Below, in pieces: positions 61,541 through 64,000 of a stretch of 64,000 nucleotides of DNA (positions are counted from its first letter, which is position 1; each line of letters begins with the position of its first letter). Source of the DNA: Orthonyx spaldingii (taxonomy: Eukaryota > Chordata > Aves > Passeriformes > Orthonychidae); NCBI GenBank assembly GCA_013397795.1, contig VZTJ01005217.1:991532-1055531 (forward strand), given 5' to 3'. The notes beneath the pieces were generated by a model, which worked only from the letters and a program-made list of their open reading frames with translations, was not told where the DNA came from and did no database searches. A program made the translations under genes and the position numbers.

Positions 61541-64000
61541 CCACAGAGCCCCCAAATCACCCATGCGACACGGGAATCTAATGAAAGGGTGGTAGTAGCA
61601 GTAGTGGTCCAGGAACCAGAGCTGCCAGGAAGGTCTCTAACCTGTGGTTGTGAGGATTACAGGGTTTAAACAGCACTCTCTGCTGCTCCACTCTGATCTG
61701 CCACCCTTCAGGTGTGCTGTAGGTACTGCAGAACTTCCTGTCCTGACCCTCCTAGTGCTCACTCAAGGTGTTGGTGAAGGATTTAATGAGTCCCTAACAG
61801 ATCTGACTAGAGTCCTGGGTGGGCTGAGACCCCTGAAACTGAGTTTACATCAACCTGATCAACTGTGGCAGCTGACAGTGGCTCTGTTCTTGTTTCACTG
61901 AGCTGGCAGAGGTTACAATGGCAGCAGAGTGTAGTGAAGGACTTGCCACTTAGGAGGCAGCAGCAGACAAGCTTTCTGGAACATACCCCAAGCAGACCTT
62001 GGATTTCTTGTTATGCTTTTCCTTTGTCCCTGAACGGCTGCTGCTTCAGATGTTGCACAGTTGCTGGTTCAGCAGGTTCATACGCACAGAAGGGCTGCCA
62101 TAACTACTTCAGGATTAATTTAGGTTTAATCAGTGTTTTGGACGTGTTAACATTTTATATTTCAACACTCTTTCAGAAGAGTTTTGCTGGAGGCTACTTA
62201 ACCCTCTGGAGACTTCTGGCTGGAAGCACAAACAGATTTTCCAGGCCTGAAGCAGCAGATGTGTATCTGGACAAGCAAGACACTGCATCCCCTGCTGAGT
62301 GCATGGAACCATGAATGTCCTGGTGCAAAACTCACAATATTTCTGAACCGTCTCTGTGGATGACGAAATCTTGCGGAGCAAAACCCAGTAAGAACTGAGT
62401 TTAACTTTGCACTGAGGATGTGACTTTAAACAGAACAAAGTCGCACATGCCTATTAGAAATGAAACAGACAATTTAGATAGTCTCTTTGAAGAGTAGTCC
62501 TTCTTCTTGATGTTGAGTCTGAACTATTAGTTGGTGACAGTCCAAATGTTAGTCCCCGATATAATGTTTCAGCAGAAGTTGTGTGACTACAGAAAGGTGA
62601 GAAACCTTGCTGAGAGCATATCTGCATTAAAATAATTGCCTTCTGTGCAATTCTAAGTGTTCATTTCCAAACAGGGCTTGATCGCTGTGTTACTATCCCC
62701 TTGGCATGAGTAGAACTATATTCTTTTTTCATTTTTGACCTTCCCTTCACAGTCTGAAGCACCTTACTGTTGTGATGAGTATACCACTGAAGAGGGGACA
62801 TTCTCTTCAAAGGGAAAACTGATGTGCTGCACTGAGCAGAAGGTTGGTAGCAAAGCAGAGAAGTCAGGTAAAAATCCAGGAATCTAGCTTTAATATCATA
62901 AGTCATTTACTGCTTAAAAGGACTTACATGTAATACAATAACTAATGCAGGATAAGAATTGTCTTTCTTTTATTATTTTGTAATTGGGAAAGATCATTAA
63001 AAGAGCCCTTTCAAAATAAACATCTCTGTACCCAGGAGAGCAAAACAGATGAATTGGCTCAGAGTTCTGGATTTCTCCATAATGTTCTACCTTAAAATAG
63101 AACAAACAAAGAAAAAATGAATCAGTGGAATAGTAACTTTGTAGAGCAAAATAACATAATTTCAGTCCTAGGAGGACATTTACAAACACCATTATAAATG
63201 CCAAAACATTGGCATTTGAATGAGCTTTTGAATGAATTCTAAATGAGAACCTTTGTCAGTTCCATTGAAGATCAGGAACTTGTCCATGTATTGTATTTTG
63301 ACAAAATACTTCTCTGTGGTTCTCATCTGAGGTATCCTCTAAACCAAGCTCATCCCTGATGAGTTAATATCAATGGAGTCACATGCCAGGAGAGTGGCTC
63401 TTTCAATACCCATTAGTCTAGGATCAAATTCATATTTAATTGGTCCAGTTTGAAGAACAAACCCCTGGCTCTCACTCAAGCCACTCACTGTGGCAAAACA
63501 TGGACATTAGGGACCTGTTGCATCTTTCTCTTGCCTCATGGTCCCAAGAACCGACAGACCTTCCCACCCAAATTGGGGAGATACATTCAGGTAACATACA
63601 CCAACTGACTTAGCCCAAATCTTTCTCTCATGCTTCTGCCTGTCAGTGAGATCATTTGTATGTTTTAGTTCCCTTGTGCCATCCATAAACCTCCTCTGGG
63701 GCTACAGAGCACGGGTGAAACCCCCAAACTGGGCCCTGGCTGAGGGGGCTGCTGAAGAGACCCTGTGACTGCAAGGGAGGGAGAGAGAGAGAAGAGTCCA
63801 TACAGGTGCTGGTAATTTTACCTGGGATCCTCACAGCTCTGAGAAGGTTGGCAGATGTTGGATATTGAGCCAGTGTACTTTTAAGTGGGTCCCTGCTTCT
63901 CAGTGTCACCATTTTGGAGGGACAGAGAGGAGCCCCATGGCTTCTGAAGCCACACATGCTTTTTGCCTTTCAGGAGAAGACAAGGACCCTGGCTGGAAAT
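61541..64000. other. No supported gene
   Basis: AT-rich with short open frames only. The (GA)n-rich tract at 63777-63794 is a simple repeat. A good acceptor-like sequence (GCTTTTTGCCTTTCAG, ending at 63973) is followed by a frame that stays open to the window end, but 27 bases are too few to judge. Confidence 0.4.

Overview
The window is vertebrate nuclear DNA, almost certainly from a bird. Three things point there. It has CR1-type LINE fragments with the typical avian 3' end. Its intronless HSP70 gene encodes a 634-residue protein that closely matches the bird HSPA2 type as I know it. The gene order ZBTB1 - HSPA2 - PPP1R36 is that of human 14q23 and, from general knowledge, of chicken chromosome 5. 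The species cannot be fixed from the sequence.

Layout. At 1 to about 250 lies a CpG-rich start, probably the promoter or first non-coding exon of ZBTB1. From there to 9116 is AT-rich non-coding DNA, probably the ZBTB1 5' intron, holding one CR1 copy. ZBTB1 has its whole coding region in one exon (9137-11272, +), followed by a 3' UTR with a poly(A) signal at 12337. From 12.4 to 23.4 kb I see no convincing gene, only simple repeats, a CR1 scrap and a CTCF-like motif near 19.6 kb. From 23.4 to 28.35 kb several phase-compatible minus-strand segments suggest an unrecognised spliced gene, possibly head-to-head with HSPA2; this is tentative. From 28.4 to 29.4 kb is a strong CpG island carrying the HSPA2 promoter: heat-shock elements, a CRE, five inverted CCAAT boxes, GC boxes and a TATA box. 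The intronless HSPA2 coding region follows (29400-31304, +).

Downstream, 31.7-34.6 kb is non-coding. A small CpG-rich patch with a 5' splice site and a 10-N assembly gap sits at 34.65-34.86 kb. Between 43.5 and 52.8 kb are five short plus-strand exons that splice in frame and match PPP1R36, a protein phosphatase 1 regulatory subunit; its first and last exons were not found. The rest holds MIR-like SINE relics, a CR1 3' end at 56.6 kb, and a larger decayed CR1 piece at 60.6-61.5 kb with endonuclease-region coding remnants.

The genes are separate units, not an operon. ZBTB1 is a nuclear BTB/zinc-finger repressor, HSPA2 a cytosolic/nuclear chaperone (testis-enriched in mammals), and PPP1R36 a PP1 regulator linked to testis in mammals. 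The HSPA2/PPP1R36 adjacency could reflect shared germ-cell expression, which is inference only.
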